Shown piece after piece: positions 32,890-45,310 of a DNA stretch of 64,000 nt (positions are counted from its first letter, which is position 1; every line of letters begins with the position of its first letter). The translations under genes were made by a program, and so were the position numbers. Origin of the DNA: Onthophagus taurus (lineage: Eukaryota; Arthropoda; Insecta; Coleoptera; Scarabaeidae); assembly GCF_036711975.1 (NCBI RefSeq), contig NC_091976.1, positions 4,216,001 to 4,280,000 on the forward strand, read 5' to 3'. The notes below the pieces were generated by a model. The model was not told the origin of the DNA, made no database searches, and saw only the letters and a list, made by a program, of their open reading frames with translations.

Positions 32890-33640
32890 GCTTTGAATAT
32901 AGTGGAAGCGTCTAAATCAAAGAATTTGCGGGATGTTGTGCTATTTCCACCAGATTCAGGTGATCAAGGAATTCAAAGCGACGAGAAAAAAATTGACGAT
33001 GAAAATTTCAAGATGCTAATGAAGTAGAATTACATGAAAGTGATATCAGTGAGGAAGAATCCGCAGAAAGAGAATCGTATACAAAATACAATTACAGTGG
33101 AGAAAAAATGAAGATGTAACTATCCCTACAAATGTAGTTGAACCGGAAAAGGTAGGAATTGAGAACGCTGGAAAATCAGAATATGAAAGACAGAAGAGCA
33201 TATCTTTACGCAACAAGACATAAAAAACACAATTTCGAGGTCTTTGAAAAAAGATTTCTCCGTTTCTTAGATTGCTGTTGATCAGTGGCTATCACAGTTT
33301 TCCCAAAGAAAATGATTATTGGGCAACAATGAAAGATATGAACTTGGAATTTTTACAAGCACTTGGTCATCAATAAAACAATGGTTCCTTATCAAAAACA
33401 TCATTCTGCAAAGATGTTCATAAAAAACAAACCGATTCAGTTTGGTTTCAAAATATGGATGCTGTGTGGGACCGATGGTTATCCATATAACATGGAAATA
33501 TATTGTGGGATATCACTTGGACAAAGTAAAGAACCGTTGGGAACACGAGTCCTTAAAAAAAATGTTGTTTGTTGTTGAAAAACCTGCCCAACATGTAAAT
33601 TACATTTTAGTAGCAAAGTTGAAGTTCTTTGCAAACTTCA
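32890..33640 (+). pseudogene. piggyBac-like (PGBD type) transposase fragment
   Basis: The first part has PPDSGDQGIQSDEKKIDDEN, an acidic N-terminal region seen in PGBD-type proteins. At 33365-33500 NKTMVPYQKHHSAKMFIKNK and FGFKIWMLCGTDGYPYNMEI match the conserved region around the first catalytic aspartate, here apparently changed to N (NKTMVPY rather than DExMVPY). Frameshifts separate the pieces. This is a different family from the piggyBac element at 46-48.8 kb. No TTAA-bounded ends were found. Confidence 0.68.
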
Positions 33641-33889
33641 CCATATATTAATATCTAAAATGAGGGGCCTTAACTTTTGACACGTATAATAGCAAGTGTA
33701 AAGTCCAAGAAGTAAGATATTTTTAATTTAGTCAGATTAGCTGTGGAAAAAATTATTAAAAAGATGAGCCTTCACAGAAATACTAAGAAAATGCTTATTG
33801 GCACTTTTCCGTCCTTCTTTTATTGTAACGACTTATTTAAATCGTCTCCCGTCGATTAATAAGTCGTATTTTTTTTGTAATTTTTGACC

Positions 33890-34025
33890 GAGTCATGTTT
33901 TTCTTTTTTTATTTCTTAGGTTAGAGCAGCTGTACTAACTAGTACAAGCTGGAACTCGCCTATTTTCTTTTGTATGTTTTTTTGTATACAATTAAGCTTA
34001 TTTTCTAATAAAGGCATTTATTATT
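33890..34025 (+). mobile_element. LINE 3' end, second truncated copy
   Basis: Shares the GAGCAGCTG, AGCTGGAACTCGCC, AATAAAGGCATTTATTATTAT order with the copy at 31640-31830. Confidence 0.6.
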
Positions 34026-34439
34026 ATCATTAAAAAATTTGTCGATTTTTACACTAATCTTATTCTTGAAAAATTCCAATTATTATTATTTTTTTATTAA
34101 TTTTATTTTCATATGTATTTACAATACACAATAATACAAGTTGCTATTCATTATAAATTTTTTTTATAAAAATTCTTACCTCATCCCTGCCGACATCTTC
34201 TTCATAATTATCTTCGAAATGCAGAATTGAAAATCTGCCTCTTTTTTGTGTTTATTCGATGACAATTGATGTAATATTCAGACATTTCTACAACGTTGTT
34301 TTTGAAAAAATGTTAACACCACAATAGAACCTTCTTCGAAGCCAACTCGTCTTGGAATGGAAAGTGATGGAAAGCAGAGTGGCGACAACAGCGGAACTCA
34401 ACGAAAGAGCTCATGCGTTACAGAAACGACATCTGGTGG

Positions 34440-36320
34440 CATACATAGTTTGGTTTCCTGGTAATAGATGGCACGGTTTAAATTATTCTAATTTTTAAAT
34501 ACAATTTATTGTTATTAGTTTTAGTTCTATTTAGTTCTATTTGTTAAAAGCAGCATTTAATTACGCAGATTAAAGATTAGTTTTTACCCAAGTTACAACT
34601 TCATGGCATATTATTATGGAAAAGTGAATACATAGAATTGAAGTACACAGATTTTTCTACACATTGAAGTATTCCGAAGTATTATTTTTGCGTGGTAAAA
34701 TTGCTGTATTTGTAACATAAAAAAATCCTAAAGTTTGTTATAAATAGCACTTGATGTATAATGTATAAAGCAACTTTTACGAGAAATTAAACACGAAATT
34801 GAGACGCCAACGCCTCAAGAATACTTGCAAAATGTAGGAAGAGATTACGTGTAACTAGACGTAAAATTGAATTGTTATTATTTCGAAATTTGGGTAAAAT
34901 GGAAAATGTGCGATTTCGTCAACATATTGGGAATTCGTAAAGAAATCTGTATAAATCAGTAAAACAAAGCTGTGTCATCCGCCTCATAAATGGCGCTAAT
35001 TATTAATTTTTTTTTTTAATGCAGTTTATTAAGTGGTTTTCGTGTATATTCGTATATTAATAGTATGGATGTTTAAAAAACAATATTAATCCAAAATAAA
35101 AACAAAACATAATAATAATAACTTTATTTAAACAAAGTAGAGCATGGTACAGTATTGATGTCAAAAGAAAAGAAAACAATTAATAATGTTCACATAAAGG
35201 AAATGCAAATTACAAATAATAAAATATAACAATTTCAGATGATACATTTCTCGGTTATCCATTCAAAATATTCGTGCACAGTATAGTATTCATTCTCCAA
35301 GAGGAAATACTTGACAGTGATTCGAAACTGTTTTACTTCCATACTTCTTGTTTCCCATGGTAGTGCGTTATATAATTTGACGGCTATATAATCGTATGTG
35401 TTTTATGATTTGATCACTCGGTGATACGGAGTCATAATATTTTCTTTGTATCGGGTGTTGTGTTCGAGATTGTCTGCGTTTTTCAGCATCAAATCTTTAT
35501 TATTGTGAATATACTCTAGACAGGAGCGTATAAAAAAGCACGGCAAGGTAAGTGATTTTTAATTTTTTAAATTGGGTTCTACAACTCTCTTGATTTTTTA
35601 GTCCTGCCAGTATCCGAACTGCCTTTTTTGCATAACGAAAATGGCATCCATCTTTCTAGATGCACCCCACGTAATGATCCCATACGTCACGATAGCATGG
35701 AAATACGCGAAGTATACGCTTCGCAATGCCTTGGATGGAAGGTTTGAACATATTGTTTTAAGGCAATACAGACTAGACAGAAAAGGCGACTTTCAGGTTG
35801 GAGTTTGGGCCATTTAAGAGTTTCTGAAATAGTAACTCCCAGGAACTTTATGGATTTATCTGTCACTCCATCGCATCGTCTTGTGTGAGAGGTAAGTATG
35901 TTTGTTTTTTCTTTATTCATCTTTAATTTATTTATGTAGAACAAATGCTCAGCTTTTTCTATATTTTGTTTTGTTTTTTCTTCCAGCTCCTTGATGTCAT
36001 CATTTCTCGCAATAAAAGATGTGTCATCTGCATAAAGACAAATTCGTTCTGCTGGAACACTACCTGGTAAGTCATTGATATATATGTATAAGGAAAAGTA
36101 ATGGACCCAAGATCGAACCCTGAGGCACTCCACATCTCACTTCTCTCCAGGTGAATTGTTTGGCCCTTCAAATGACCGATTGTACATAAATCAATGTACA
36201 TAAATGAACATAAATGTGTACTATAATAGTGTTATAGAAAATAGAATATAAAAAATTAAATAATTTAAACAATAGGTGTTAATTAAATGTTTTTTTTAAA
36301 TATTCGGTCAGTACTGTTAG
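34440..36320 (+). repeat. Dispersed repeat copy A, split by a LINE
   Basis: Sequence at 34440-35106 and again at 36215-36320 matches, in reverse complement, one continuous segment at about 44590-45310. Shared blocks include TTTTTACCCAAGTT, AACATAAAAAAATCCTAAAG, AGAGATTACGTGTAACTAGA and ATTCGGTCAGTA. A LINE inserted between the two halves of this copy. No protein is encoded and the nature of the repeat is unknown; it may be a non-autonomous transposon. Confidence 0.78.
35107..36212 (-). mobile_element. Non-LTR retrotransposon (Jockey/CR1-like), 5'-truncated
   Basis: The minus strand from about 36145 shows GVPQGSILGPL-type sequence out of frame, then YINDLPGSVPAERICLYADD, the reverse transcriptase core with the YADD catalytic motif, and FLGVTISETLKW. 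Frames change at about 35820 and later; the C-terminal region near 35520-35250 reads NTRYKENIMTPYHRV and KLYNALPWETRSMEV. The 3' end is a TTATTATTATTATG tail at 35107-35130. The insertion point is defined by comparison with the uninterrupted repeat copy at 44.7 kb. The gene is dead. Confidence 0.8.
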
Positions 36321-36998
36321 GTGGGTGTTGATCAAACCAAATAAAAGACAGTTTTGTTATAATTATATTAATTTTAACTTTATTTCCAGCGCACTTCGCG
36401 TAACTTACCCGATTATTTGATTATTAATTACAATTAATTGAAAAATTGCGACACTCCTTACTCGCCACCGCTTAAAAGGGGGAATCCCACATTTATAAAT
36501 TTCGCTATAACGCTTGGACTTACAAATTTCTCAACGATAGTAATATCCAAAAAGGTGTTGATACACCAATTACCTAAAATTATCTGAAATACAACATAAT
36601 TTCATAAATTTTTGTTGTATTATTATTTTATTTGGATAGTATTGGGTAGCTTTAGGACGATTTATATGTTAGGTTTAAACCATCCGAATGACGGAGTCTC
36701 TTTTCTCACCATCTTGTTTCCACCCACTTCCAAAAATATCTGATGTAATCCAATTTTGATAAAACTTTTTGAAATTTGTTGAAAATTATTGGATTTATTT
36801 ATTATAGTACAAATCTAAGTAAGGTTATAATAGGAAACACCAAGTTGACTAAATGTAAAAACTCTTTATTATCAATAATCTCTATAACATTTCAAAACAA
36901 CATTAAAAGTACATTATTATCTAAAACATTTTTATTGCTTTACTAAAAAAATTGTTTTAAATTCTTCTAAGAAAATCGTTATCAAAAATAAGTTTACG
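36321..36998. other. AT-rich spacer
   Basis: No gene or repeat could be supported; the only oddity is a GC-richer stretch at 36450-36495. Confidence 0.45.
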
Positions 36999-37460
36999 TC
37001 ACATTTCTCTATAAGCATAAACAAAAAATAAAATAATACAAGTTAAAAAAAAACAATAAAAACCAAGTTTTAATGAAAAAATGTTATTGTTTTTATATGG
37101 GCACACATTAATCGTATTATACATTGTATATCTAAGAAACTGACGATTATTTAAAATCTCTCGAACATAATGCATAGAATCGAACGCAACAATAATTGGT
37201 CGAACATTTTCAGACGATGTTCTAATTCTCTTTACCTCTATATTATTTAAGTTAAGATTAGTTAATTCTCGAAGAATTGTTTGTACTTTAGCTTTATCAG
37301 AAATATTATTCATTATTTTTGATTCGTGTACGTTATGAAGAATTAATTGGTACGGTTTTCGCTTCTTGCACCAAACGTAAATCCCACAGAAGAACAATAC
37401 CAAAACAACAAACAATATCATGTTTAGAGTAGAAATAGTCTTAACTTCAGGCAGCGTCAT
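36999..37460 (-). CDS. Hypothetical two-helix membrane protein
   Basis: The frame of 153 codons starts at an ATG (37460, MTLPEVKTISTLN). Residues about 14-31 (MILFVVLVLFFCGIYVW) form a hydrophobic helix followed by basic CKKRK. A soluble middle part holds SDKAKVQTILRELTNLNLN and NVRPIIVAFDSMHYVREIL. Residues about 129-149 are a second hydrophobic helix, ending VYAYREM. I do not recognise the family. The middle part has the rhythm of the small RNA-binding-like fold seen in some LINE ORF1 and baculovirus FP25K proteins, but this is a weak impression. There is no close neighbour gene. It could be a host gene, a captured element gene, or chance in AT-rich DNA. Confidence 0.4.
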   Translation of the reverse strand: MTLPEVKTISTLNMILFVVLVLFFCGIYVWCKKRKPYQLILHNVHESKIMNNISDKAKVQTILRELTNLNLNNIEVKRIRTSSENVRPIIVAFDSMHYVREILNNRQFLRYTMYNTINVCPYKNNNIFSLKLGFYCFFLTCIILFFVYAYREM

Positions 37461-38140
37461 TGCATATGACCTTATTGGTGTAGATCTATTGCTTTTTTAA
37501 CCACAAATTTTATGATGTCACTTCCGGAAAAAATTAATTTTATCAACAAACGTCATCAAACTTCACTTAGAAATGAATTTTTTGGTTATTGTTTACTGTT
37601 TTAATTCTTAGATATTAGCACCGGGTTGTTCAAATTAATTACCCACTTCGATTTTATTGTGAAGAGATTGAAAAATAAAAGGAAAACTGTTGTTTATGAC
37701 ATGAATGTTAACCGCGGACTGAGACTTTACGATAACGGAGTCCAATGCAAGATAATTTAATATGCTCTACGTCTGTCTATAAAATCCAGATACTTATACT
37801 ATATACAGAGTGATTAAAAAGTAGATGGCAAAAGAAAATTTCGCGCAGAACATTTATATGAACAAAAACTGTTTCCGAATAACTTTTATTTGCGAGATAA
37901 TCAACATCGCATTACAGATTTATTTTAAAATGTTTCTTAACTTCAAACGCTTTTATCAGCATTTTTAGTCGTCAAAGTACAAATATACGACTTGATTTTT
38001 GGAAAGTTGATCATGTGCTTAATTACCAGTTAAATATAATAAAAAAGAACCTCAAAAAAGTTTTTTTTTGTAACAACAATACATATCTCTATAATTTGCG
38101 CTTTTTCTTGTATTTATTTTATTATAGAACTCCTTGTCTG
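37461..38140. other. Spacer with possible mariner-like end
   Basis: No gene seen. ATACAGAGTGATTAAAAAGT at 37804-37823 resembles the ends of many insect mariner elements, but no partner end was found. Confidence 0.35.
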
Positions 38141-38214
38141 TCGAGGCTAGATGTGCTTGCTCAGCCGCGCAGTTTAGGCGGTTGATTATTTGGAATAATA
38201 TTAAATAATTATTC

Positions 38215-38310
38215 GTGAGACGATCTTTTTTATAAAAAGAAACAATTTTATTTCATACTAATATTTCGATCGTTTTTTTCGATCTTCATCAGAGTATAAC
38301 TAAAAAATAT
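38215..38310 (-). repeat. Penelope-like element 3'-end type sequence (tentative)
   Basis: The minus strand reads ACTCTGATGAAGATCGAAAA followed by AACGATCGAAATATTAG. A GATGAAGATnnnnnnnCGAAA block is usual near the 3' ends of Penelope-like retroelements, and a comparable block occurs at 51378-51408. No coding part remains here. The DNA from 38320 to 39000 is T-rich with frames of low complexity only. Confidence 0.35.
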
Positions 38311-39015
38311 TATATTTTTTTTAATATTATATTATATTATTTGGAAGACTCTGGATACTAACTTTTGATTTTTGAATGAGAGTAGGATGAGAATTTTTTT
38401 TTTGTTGTTTTTGATGGTTTGTTTGATTTTTTTTAAATGCTATTCAGTATACGAATTTGTTTTTTTTTTGTTTGTCTTGGTACAAGTTAAAATCATTGGC
38501 AGTATTGCTACCTTTTCTGTTCTTGTACCATTTGAGCTATTGTAATTTGAATACTTTTTTATTTATTTTAGTTGTAAGGATTATTTTATTTTGCCTTGTT
38601 AATTATATTTATTTATTTTTTTTTGTTTGTTTCTTGTCAAATAACTTTGTATCTTGTTTTTGTTATCATTATTTCTGGCTCAATAAACAGTTTATTATTA
38701 TTGTTTATTATTATAAATCCCAAAAAACTTCAATTTGGAAATAAATGTTACAGTTCGAATTCCTTACATTTCTTTATCAATTCCAACAAGTTTTTCATTA
38801 CCTTGGTGTATCTTCTTTAATATTTTTGTAAAAGTTTTAAAATTTAATTTGTACGGAGACTTTATTGATGCAATTTTAAATGAAATAATTGAATTTATTT
38901 CATATACATAAATTAAAAAAGAAATTAATTTTTCATGATTGAATCACATCGAAAATTTTACACACTATTTCGTTTAGAAATGTTTTAGAAATTAGAAAAT
39001 TTACATTATCCGAAG

Positions 39016-39218
39016 CAGTGGCGCCGACCTTCTAATATTTAAGGGGGGCAGAACTTTTTCAAATGATGCACCTTTTTAGAATACAATTGTATTGTACAAT
39101 ACAATTGTATTGTACAATACAATTGTACACTTTTACAATTTTCCGGGGGGACTTAAGCCCCGTGGCGCCGACTTCGGGGTTGCTCAAGCCCCGCAGCCCC
39201 CCGTAGTCGGCGCCACTG
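39016..39218. mobile_element. hAT-type MITE, 203 bp
   Basis: The inverted ends CAGTGGCGCCGAC are flanked by an exact 8-bp duplication, ATCCGAAG, at 39008-39015 and 39219-39226. Eight-bp duplications and CAGxG ends are typical of hAT elements. No coding capacity. It lies about 95 bp past the H3 stem-loop. Confidence 0.93.
39077..39126. repeat. 18-bp palindromic tandem repeat inside the hAT MITE
   Basis: AATACAATTGTATTGTAC is repeated about 2.7 times in tandem. Each unit is itself nearly palindromic around CAATTG. Confidence 0.85.
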
Positions 39219-39312
39219 ATCCGAAGTCCATACAGAAAGAGCATTTTTGCTTTCATAACATTCAGATTTAAGAGGAGCAAAACGAAAATTCTTTTTCATA
39301 AAACAAGTGATT

Positions 39313-39328
39313 GGTTCTGAAAAGAACC
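39313..39328 (-). terminator. Histone H3 3' stem-loop
   Basis: On the minus strand GGTTCTTTTCAGAACC lies about 38 nt after the H3 stop. This six-bp stem with a four-base loop is bound by SLBP and directs cleavage without polyadenylation. A purine-rich GAAAAAGAA follows, as expected for the U7-pairing element. Confidence 0.95.
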
Positions 39329-39366
39329 GGTCTTGTTGGGGAGGTTTGGTTGATTGTTGATGCAAA

Positions 39367-40369
<1,003 letters not shown>

Positions 40370-40435
40370 GAAATTTAATTTATGTACCTATTTTAGTTTT
40401 GACGACGACTGTTCTGTATACAAACACGACCACCC

Positions 40436-40451
40436 GGTTCTTTTCAGAACC
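40436..40451 (+). terminator. Histone H4 3' stem-loop
   Basis: GGTTCTTTTCAGAACC, 66 nt past the stop, identical to the H3 and H2B stem-loops. A GAAAGTTAAGGA purine-rich stretch follows. Confidence 0.95.
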
Positions 40452-40510
40452 ACTATATTTATGAAAGTTAAGGAATATTTTCGCATATAATCCTGACAAT
40501 TACATATGTA

Positions 40511-40601
40511 CAGTGTGTTAATTAATTATCGTACACGACGTCATCATTGCAAGTATGCAACCAATATCACGGTACAAATACGACAATTAATTAACACACT
40601 G
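40511..40601. mobile_element. 91-bp Tc1/mariner-type MITE
   Basis: The ends CAGTGTGTTAATTAATT are inverted and flanked by TA at 40509-40510 and 40602-40603. Too short to encode anything. It lies between H4 and the H2A-H2B pair. The rest of the spacer to 41160 has no supported features. Confidence 0.87.
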
Positions 40602-41169
40602 TATACATATTAGTCCGATTAAACCGTGTACTGATCCGTGACGTTTTGTCAAGCGTTCTAACAAATCAATATTTATGTTGTTGTGGTCTCAACCAAGAAC
40701 GGTTCGTCACGTCGGTCGCTTAGCGCTTGCGCATAACTGTTAGTATCTCTCATGGTTATTTATATTCACTATCAAAGCGTATGTTTGGATTTGGATTATT
40801 TTTTATTCTTTTACATGTTTCAGGTGTTTTTACATCAACGAATTTTTAAGAACTTTTATTTTATATGTATGTTTTATGATCAGTTTTATAGACAAGTTAA
40901 TCAATAAATATTTAAAAATATGCATATTTTTATTTCATTTTTGTACTATTACGAAGTAGTCGTAGTTTTTTTAGTTCATTATTACTAAAAAAATAAGTAA
41001 ATGGATTTCATTTGAAATGGTAAGTTGTGCTTGCAGCGACTATTATCGACATGATTCCGTTCGAAGAAAGTCGTGAATTAGTCGTGTACGCGTACAGGAA
41101 CGGTTCAAACTTGTGTAATTTAAGATTCGTCGATGGGAAATCACTCAAATAAGCCGTTACAAATTAAAA

Positions 41170-41732
41170 AAAATATGGAAAAGTATAAAACTTACCGAAA
41201 AATCACTTTAAAGTTTCGATGTGACGTCATCAACCATGTTAATAATGCATTTTCGCAGCACCACCGGTAATATCAATCCTATAACATTAATCCGATAAAA
41301 TGTATGAAAGAATTAATAATTTGTTTTTGTTACAACGCATATGTTCGGGTGAAAAACCTTTCTTTCTTAGGTTTTCGACGCACAACGACTAAAGTGTCGT
41401 TGTTGACCCCATCTACTTGAAAATGTCGGGTTCGAGGGTCCGTTGAAATCCATTCAGATCCAAAGGAGCAGGCAGGTAGATGGCAAATAAAGACGTTTTA
41501 GTCATACGTCGACAATCAAAGGAGCAAGGGTATTTCACCCATATACGTTATAGTATGAACAAGTTTCATTTTTACTTATTGGCCTTATTGGTGTTGTGTG
41601 CGTGGATGTGGAAAAACAATTAATAGGACCAGCGTTAACCGTGGTGCTGTGAAACTACATAGTTAACGTTGATGCGTTACATTGAAACTTTAAAAACCAA
41701 GTTATTTTTCGGTAAGTTTATCACTTTTCATT
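41170..41732. repeat. Foldback-like element with about 240-bp inverted arms
   Basis: Arms at about 41170-41405 and 41490-41732 match in reverse complement with many substitutions. Shared blocks include AAACTTACCGAAAAAT, AAAGTTTCGATGT or AAAGTTTCAATGT, CAGCACCACnGGT and GGGTGAAAnACC. A third copy of one arm lies at 43880-44110. A short unrelated centre separates the arms. No frame. Probably a MITE family living in histone spacers. Confidence 0.7.
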
Positions 41733-42000
41733 GATTTTTAAGCGACACGACTTGAAAAATTCAATAAAAAAATTTACTGCAATTAAATGATTTTCTAGTG
41801 TTTCAACAGTACTTTTGAAACGTCATGTTTAACCCGCGCTAAATAATTAATTAAGTAATATTCGTTGTATTTCGGTGCAACGCCCCGTTCGCACCTTCAC
41901 CTACGCATTATTTAGCTTATCTTCGCGCATTACTTTGAAGGGATCGAGTATCTCTTCCACTTTTCGATTGTACATGTGCATGGTACATTGTACATTCGAT

Positions 42001-42051
42001 TGTATATGTATTAGTGACATGATTATTAACCATGTCACTGATACATATGTA
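42001..42051. repeat. Hairpin near the H2A 3' end
   Basis: TGTATATGTATTAGTGACATG and, after a short loop, CATGTCACTGATACATATGTA pair with about two mismatches. It lies 75 bp beyond the H2A stem-loop and may be a small transposon relic. Confidence 0.7.
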
Positions 42052-42126
42052 TGTACATTCAAAAACTTGATACATTTACACAACTGCAGAAACATCGATA
42101 GTTCGTTATTCGACTATATTTTTTGT

Positions 42127-42142
42127 GGCCCTGAGAAGGGCC
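42127..42142 (-). terminator. Histone H2A 3' stem-loop, variant loop
   Basis: On the minus strand GGCCCTTCTCAGGGCC lies 40 nt past the H2A stop. The stem is GC-rich and perfectly paired. The loop reads TCTC, whereas the other three genes here have TTTC. Confidence 0.9.
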
Positions 42143-42181
42143 GTTTTGTTAATATGATGGTGTGGCCAAGTTGTAATTAAA

Positions 42182-42890
<709 letters not shown>

Positions 42891-43262
42891 ATGCCACCGA
42901 AAACTAGTGGAAAAGCAGCTAAAAAGGCGGGTAAAGCGCAGAAAAACATTTCGAAAACCGACAAAAAGAAGAAGCGCAAGAGGAAGGAAAGCTACGCTAT
43001 TTACATTTACAAGGTATTGAAGCAAGTTCATCCAGACACTGGCATTTCGAGTAAAGCTATGAGCATCATGAACAGCTTTGTGAATGATATTTTCGAGCGA
43101 ATTGCCGCGGAGGCGTCTCGTTTGGCTCATTACAACAAAAGGTCAACGATCACCAGTCGAGAAATCCAAACTGCCGTCAGACTTCTGTTACCTGGAGAAT
43201 TGGCAAAGCATGCTGTAAGCGAAGGCACCAAGGCTGTTACCAAGTACACAAGTTCCAAATAA
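42891..43262 (+). CDS. H2B: Histone H2B (replication-dependent)
   Basis: 123 residues, intronless, [17 protein letters not shown] to AVTKYTSSK. It has the usual lysine-rich tail and the histone fold [19 protein letters not shown]. The monoubiquitination site sequence AVTKYTSSK is present at the C-terminus. It partners with H2A and is followed by a canonical stem-loop. No defects. Confidence 0.97.
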   Translation: MPPKTSGKAAKKAGKAQKNISKTDKKKKRKRKESYAIYIYKVLKQVHPDTGISSKAMSIMNSFVNDIFERIAAEASRLAHYNKRSTITSREIQTAVRLLLPGELAKHAVSEGTKAVTKYTSSK

Positions 43263-43296
43263 ATGGCAATATAAACATCCCTACCAAACAACGACC

Positions 43297-43312
43297 GGTT
43301 CTTTTCAGAACC
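43297..43312 (+). terminator. Histone H2B 3' stem-loop
   Basis: GGTTCTTTTCAGAACC, about 35 nt past the stop. Confidence 0.95.
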
Positions 43313-43879
43313 AAAAATTATTATCTGAATAAAGTATTATCGCAATTTACAACATTTTTAAGTTAATAGTATTTTTAGTTATTTAAACTAAAAGAGAAAA
43401 CAAAATAATTAAACTTTAAAATTTGAATCAACACGAAAAATTATACTAATTAATAAATATGTATAAGTAGATGGGTGACAGCTATAGCTAGGAGGATAAA
43501 GGACGTAAGGATTGTTCCAGATTCCGTGGCTGTAACAAACAAAATTAATACAAAATTACCCTAAATAAAAAAACTAGTCTCTTGCAGAAAGTAACAAAAA
43601 TAAAAAAATAAATACGGAACAAGTTATATATGTGCATATGTTTAAAATTTCTGCGAATTTTTCCAGAAATCTTCAACCATTCTTCGTAAAAGTTACCACT
43701 AGAAAATGACCTGAAGTTAAAACATCCTAATTAGTAGACCCTACTAATTGTAAGTAGTCAGAAACGAACTAAAATTAAGAACGCTTGTACTTGAATTAAA
43801 ATCTTTGTAAACCCTCCTTAAAATGAGTTTTTACTGATCGAATAACTTCTGACTGAAGAATAACGTTAAAAAAATGCGG

Positions 43880-44110
43880 ATAAGTGAAAAACTTACGAAA
43901 AATGTAATTAAAAGCTTCAATGTGACGTCACACACACAACACCAACCAATTCGATGAGTAAAACTAAAATTCTATAATATTCTCAAAATTGATGAAGGAA
44001 TTAACGACTTGTCGATGTTACAACGCATATTTTTGGGTGAAATACCCTTGTTTCTTTGGTGTTCGACGCACAACGACTAAAACGTCTTTGTTTACTATTT
44101 ACCTGCGTTC
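43880..44110. repeat. Single arm of the histone-spacer foldback family
   Basis: Matches the left arm at 41187-41405 in the same orientation: AAACTTACGAAAAAT, TTCAATGTGACGTCA, TTACAACGCATAT, then GGGTGAAATACCC and TTCGACGCACAACGACTAAA. The second arm is absent. Confidence 0.7.
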
Positions 44111-44309
44111 TTTTATACTATTTATTTATCAACTATGGTTAGTAATGAATTTTCACTTCAAAAACGTTCACTCTGATATTGTCTACTTTTAAAATAACTA
44201 AATTATTATTGTTTTTATACATATTTTGTAACATTGAACAGAAACGAAAATCTAATATCTACTATAAACTAAATTTCTATTAAATAATTTTAATTCAAAT
44301 TTAATTATT

Positions 44310-44580
44310 TATTAATATTCTTTTCCTTCTTATTTCCATTCTCAAAAAGTTATTTAATTCTCCAAAATTTTTTGCCTTACATTCGTGTTTTAACCTTTCT
44401 ATTGTTTCTCGTGTATTTCGTGTTAATAATATATCATCCACACTTCTTTCTTTATGTAGGTATAGACAAAAATCATATTTCGATCTTGATCAAATTGTTC
44501 AATTATTTAACCCTTGATTTAATAGCTGACCAGGTACTATTGCTGCTTTTTTTATAGCCTACAAGAACATTAGCATTATG
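44310..44580 (-). pseudogene. Copia-type reverse transcriptase scrap
   Basis: The minus strand reads DQDRNMIFVYTYIKK and, in a shifted frame, SVDDILLTRNTRETIERLK then FGELNNFLRMEI. These are the catalytic VDD region and the following LGE-YFLGMEI block of copia reverse transcriptases, much decayed. It directly adjoins repeat copy B. Confidence 0.6.
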
Positions 44581-44589
44581 CTATCAAAA

Positions 44590-45310
44590 TAACTTGTTGG
44601 CTGATTTTTCTTACTGACCGAATATTAAAAAAAAACATTTAATTAACACCCACTGTTTAATGTTATTTAAGTTTTTATATTCTATTTTCTATAACACTAA
44701 ATAATTCTCTCCGCTGTTGGATAATAAAGTTTAGTTATGTTACTATGTTTCGCTTTTTATTTTGGATTAATACTGTTTTTTAAACATCGATACAATTAAT
44801 ATACGCAGAATATTCGAAAACCGCTGCATTAAAAAAAAATTTATAATTAGCGCCATCTGTGAGGCGAATGACAAAGTTTTGCTCTACTGATTTATACAGA
44901 TTTCTTTATGAATTCCCAATATTTCCACGAAATCGCACATTTTCCATTACTCAAATTTTAAGATAATAACAATTCAATTTTACGTCTAGTTACACGTAAT
45001 CTCTTCCTACATTCTACGAGTATCCTGGAAGCGTTGGCGCCTCAATTTAGGGTTTAATTTCTCGTAAAAGTCGCTTTACATCAAGTGCTATTTATGACAA
45101 ACTTTAGGATTTTTTTATGTTACAAATACAGCGTGTAACTTTTCAACGCGGAATACTTCAATGAGTAGAAAAATGTGTGTACTTGAATTCTATGTATTCA
45201 CTTTTTCATAATAATTTGCCATGAAGTTGAACTTGGGTAAAAACTAACCTCTACCTGCATAAATCTAAAATTCTTGATAGATTGAGTCGTGCCGGTCGTG
45301 CCATCTGTGA
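44590..45310 (-). repeat. Dispersed repeat copy B, uninterrupted
   Basis: Reverse-complement copy of the repeat at 34440-36320, without the LINE. It begins TACTGACCGAATATT and runs to the GTGCCATCTGTG region. Together the two copies form an inverted pair that encloses the histone genes. From 45320 to 46020 I see only AT-rich spacer. Confidence 0.78.

Noticed and set aside
36999-37460. Idea that the 153-aa protein is a baculovirus-like FP25K relative
   Set aside because: Only a vague resemblance in the middle segment; no conserved motif could be named.
38457-38820. Frames rich in F, L, I and Y in T-rich DNA
   Set aside because: Composition follows the T-rich sequence; no helix pattern, domain or neighbour supports a gene.
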